Origin: an uncultured Kineothrix sp.
GTDB taxonomy: Bacteria; Bacillota; Clostridia; Lachnospirales; Lachnospiraceae
Reading direction: 5' to 3'
Assembly: GCA_910587275.1 (NCBI GenBank)
Contig: CAJUMD010000013.1
Coordinates: 1-44,830, forward strand
Length of the DNA stretch: 44,830 nt
Part shown: piece after piece, positions 42,893-44,830 of the stretch
How the letters are laid out: each line of letters starts with the position of its first letter
How positions within the stretch are numbered: the stretch's first letter is position 1
Position numbers and translations under genes: made by a program
The notes under the pieces: model-generated
What the model saw: only the letters and a program-made list of their open reading frames with translations
Database searches by the model: none
What the model was told of the DNA's origin: nothing

Positions 42893-44527
42893 TTATAACG
42901 CTTCATATGTAACGCTGTTTATCAGGGCATATCCGGCGCTTCCTTTCTCTGTGGATGCGCAGAAAACCCCGTTCTTCACGCCTACCCAGCGCCCGGGAAC
43001 CGCTTCCGCTTCCCCTGCCTTTTGGTAACTGCCGTTGCCGGCAGCGTATTCCATGGTTACAAGTTCCAACGGAAAACCTTTTTCCCTGTCGTTCAAATCC
43101 TGTGTACCCGTCCGTTTCACGGTATACCTCACATAAATTTCCTTTGCCTGCCCAACCGGAAGCGGCGGCAGTCCGCACTCTTTTTCTTCCGTCCTGTCCG
43201 GCAGGATTTTCCCGTATATCTGTTCCCCGGTGACAAATACGGGAAGAAGCTGTTCTCCCTTCTTCCGGAACGTCAACAGGGCGTATTCCATACCCATGGA
43301 AACCACGCCTGCTTCCTCCCCGTCCGTAAGGCCGGACAAATCCATTTTGGTCACACAGCAAAATTCAGGAGCCGGCCATTTCTGCAGGAGCAGGTTGGGC
43401 ATATCCCCGTATACCGTTTCCTTATTTACGGCATTTAATTTCATGCCGCTGCCCGTCAATACATACCACTCTTTTTTGGGATTCGCGTTCCACTGCCACT
43501 GGAGTCCCAGTTCACTTCCGGTAAAATCGTCGGAAGTTTCCGGCTCACAGATTCTGTCCGTCCCTTTGCCCACATCCGGTTTCCGGTATTCCATGACCGG
43601 TTCCCCGTAGTCATTGCCTTCTTTTGCAAGACCGATGATTGGCCAGTCATCCTGCCAGCTCATGGGCTGTAAATGCGTAATGCGTCCTGCCGCATAAACA
43701 TCCTGGAAATGGAGGAACCAGTCCTCGCCCGTAGCGGTATCCACCCATGCGCCCTGGTGCGGTCCGTTCACGGGGCTGTCTCCCTGACGCATCACCACTT
43801 TATATTCATAAGGCCCGAATACGTTTTTGGAACGCAGTACGGTCTGCCATCCTGTCTTTACCCCGCCGGCCGGGGCAAACACATAATACCAGCCGTTCCT
43901 TTTATACATTTTGGGACCTTCGATTGTCACCTGGTCATTTTCGTTTCCGTCAAAAATCTTCACTTCTTCCCCAAGAAGTCCCATACCGTCCGGCTGCATC
44001 TCTACCATATGCAGGACGCTCTTATAGCCGATACGGCTCTTTGCCACCCCGGCTACCAAGTATGCCTTCCCGTCCCCGTCCCAAAACGGACAGGGATCAA
44101 TCCATCCCGCACCGGGTCTGATGTTCACCGGCTTTGACCATTTTCCGAAAGGATCCGTGGCGGTACTCATGTAAATCCCCTCATCCGGCATAGGAAAACA
44201 AACAAAATAAGTCCCTTCATGATAGCGGATGGACGGCGCCCATACACCGCAGCCATGCACCGGAACCCGATACCGTTCATCCGGTATTTCATCTATCACA
44301 TAATTTACCACCTTCCAGTTCACCAAATCCCTGGAATGGAGGAGCGGAAGCCCCGGCGCATTGCAAAAACTGGACGCCACCATAAAATAATCGTCACCCA
44401 CACGGATTGCATCCGGATCCGAATAGTCCGCATAAAGGATTGGATTACGGTAATTCCCGTTTCCCAAATCCGCATTCCACACACTGCCTGCCACTGCCCG
44501 TTTACCTGTTGCCGCATCGTTTGCCAT
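42893..44527 (-). CDS. Glycoside hydrolase family 43 (arabinosidase/xylosidase-like)
   Basis: A 544-residue cytoplasmic glycosidase with no signal peptide. The five-bladed propeller carries the three GH43 acids: Asp37 in 'YADYSDPDAIRVGDDYFM' (base), Asp in 'GAGWIDPCPFWDGDGKAYL' (pKa modulator) and Glu in 'QVTIEGPKMYKRNGWYYV' (acid). From about residue 335 a beta-sandwich domain follows ('DDFTGSELGLQWQWNANPKK', ending 'GYALINSVTYEAL'), as in GH43_C2-type enzymes acting on xylo- or arabino-oligosaccharides. ATG 44527 is chosen because AAGGAGG lies 6 bases upstream; the in-frame ATG 44542 would place that site inside the coding region. It probably works on plant hemicellulose or pectin side chains, in keeping with the nearby uronate genes. 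Confidence 0.93.
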   Translation of the reverse strand: MANDAATGKRAVAGSVWNADLGNGNYRNPILYADYSDPDAIRVGDDYFMVASSFCNAPGLPLLHSRDLVNWKVVNYVIDEIPDERYRVPVHGCGVWAPSIRYHEGTYFVCFPMPDEGIYMSTATDPFGKWSKPVNIRPGAGWIDPCPFWDGDGKAYLVAGVAKSRIGYKSVLHMVEMQPDGMGLLGEEVKIFDGNENDQVTIEGPKMYKRNGWYYVFAPAGGVKTGWQTVLRSKNVFGPYEYKVVMRQGDSPVNGPHQGAWVDTATGEDWFLHFQDVYAAGRITHLQPMSWQDDWPIIGLAKEGNDYGEPVMEYRKPDVGKGTDRICEPETSDDFTGSELGLQWQWNANPKKEWYVLTGSGMKLNAVNKETVYGDMPNLLLQKWPAPEFCCVTKMDLSGLTDGEEAGVVSMGMEYALLTFRKKGEQLLPVFVTGEQIYGKILPDRTEEKECGLPPLPVGQAKEIYVRYTVKRTGTQDLNDREKGFPLELVTMEYAAGNGSYQKAGEAEAVPGRWVGVKNGVFCASTEKGSAGYALINSVTYEAL

Positions 44528-44589
44528 AACTGCCTCCTTCATTTTAAGGCGTACGCCCTATATACCGTACTTGTTTACCCGATATGTTA

Positions 44590-44618
44590 ATGATATAATA
44601 CGGGCAGGAAAAAGTCAA
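44590..44618 (-). promoter_or_regulatory. Promoter of the GH43 gene
   Basis: TTGACT (44618-44613), 17 bases, then TATCAT (44595-44590) on the minus strand, 63 bases before the ATG. Confidence 0.75.
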
Positions 44619-44629
44619 CGATACGGAAT

Positions 44630-44830
44630 GATATCTGTCCCCCTGTGGTAACGGGATGCGGACGCATGTGCGGAAGTTTTTTGCGGGACGGCGGCAGCCG
44701 GAGTGCCTGTCCCGGATTTTCCGTGCGCTTTTTCCGGCTGGGAGTTTCTAAGCAGAATGACGTAGGTTTTCACAGGCTGCGGGACGCCCTCAAGCGGCAT
44801 CCTTGCCGCATCGGGCTAAACCGTGCATCC
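44630..44830. other. Right-edge stretch without a recognisable gene
   Basis: No frame with a ribosome binding site or family resemblance is seen. A 61-codon minus-strand frame (44800-44615) looks non-coding. A small GCGGCA/TGCCGC hairpin lies at about 44794-44809. Confidence 0.5.

Noticed and set aside
44615..44800. 61-codon minus-strand frame at the right edge
   Set aside because: No ribosome binding site, odd composition, and no recognisable family.

Overview
The window looks like chromosomal DNA from a gut-type Lachnospiraceae/Clostridia bacterium. Supporting signs are a paired GlgC/GlgD ADP-glucose pyrophosphorylase, a short proline--tRNA ligase behind a T-box leader, a reverse-rubrerythrin oxidative-stress pair, a LytTR/DUF3021 pair, a kduI-kduD-eda uronate operon, and strong AGGAGG-type ribosome binding sites throughout. 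The exact species cannot be named from the sequence.

Layout. 1-7710 (minus) is the first 2570 codons of a giant protein with about 13 fibronectin-III modules followed by RHS/YD repeats. Its 3' end lies off the left edge. Divergent from it at 7850-9646 (plus) are a TcdR/UviA/BotR-type sigma factor, a TcdE-type holin and a GH24 muramidase. A bidirectional terminator and a previously uncalled small gene (9721-9897) follow. 9977-11413 is proS with a proline T-box leader. 11876-17729 (minus) carries a histidine kinase, a response regulator, an RluA-type pseudouridine synthase, an AI-2E/YtvI-type permease and an O-antigen-ligase-like membrane protein broken by an in-frame TGA. 17892-19100 is a Fur-family regulator with its own 7-1-7 operator, then reverse rubrerythrin. 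19291-23110 (minus) is a MATE transporter, then glgC-glgD. 23290-28730 (minus) is an operon for a propeller-fused solute-binding lipoprotein, two sugar-type ABC permeases and a membrane-fusion protein. Opposite it, across a long dyad, lies a response regulator/histidine kinase pair (28953-31090). 31060-33767 (minus) is an anchored hypothetical protein and an AAA-ATPase/PD-(D/E)XK protein. 33952-35215 is luxS-mtnN. 35336-36298 is a D-2-hydroxyacid dehydrogenase. 36519-39975 (minus) is kduI, kduD, an RpiB-like isomerase and an eda-VOC fusion, with a divergent AraC regulator at 40218. 41296-42721 is a visibly A+T-rich block with LytTR, DUF3021 and DUF2087 proteins. 42893-44527 is a GH43 glycosidase.

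The most interesting part is the left end. A very large protein with no visible signal peptide shares a divergent intergenic region with an operon whose gene order (alternative sigma, holin, peptidoglycan hydrolase) recalls the TcdR-TcdE toxin export module of Clostridioides difficile. Both sides of that region carry the same promoter, GGTTTACATTT then CTTTTT, with the TTTACA-to-CTTTTT gap exactly 16 bases in each direction. I infer a self-amplifying sigma factor that switches on both the RHS protein and a holin/endolysin (type 10-like) export route. The promoter match and gene families are seen in the sequence; the export function is inference.
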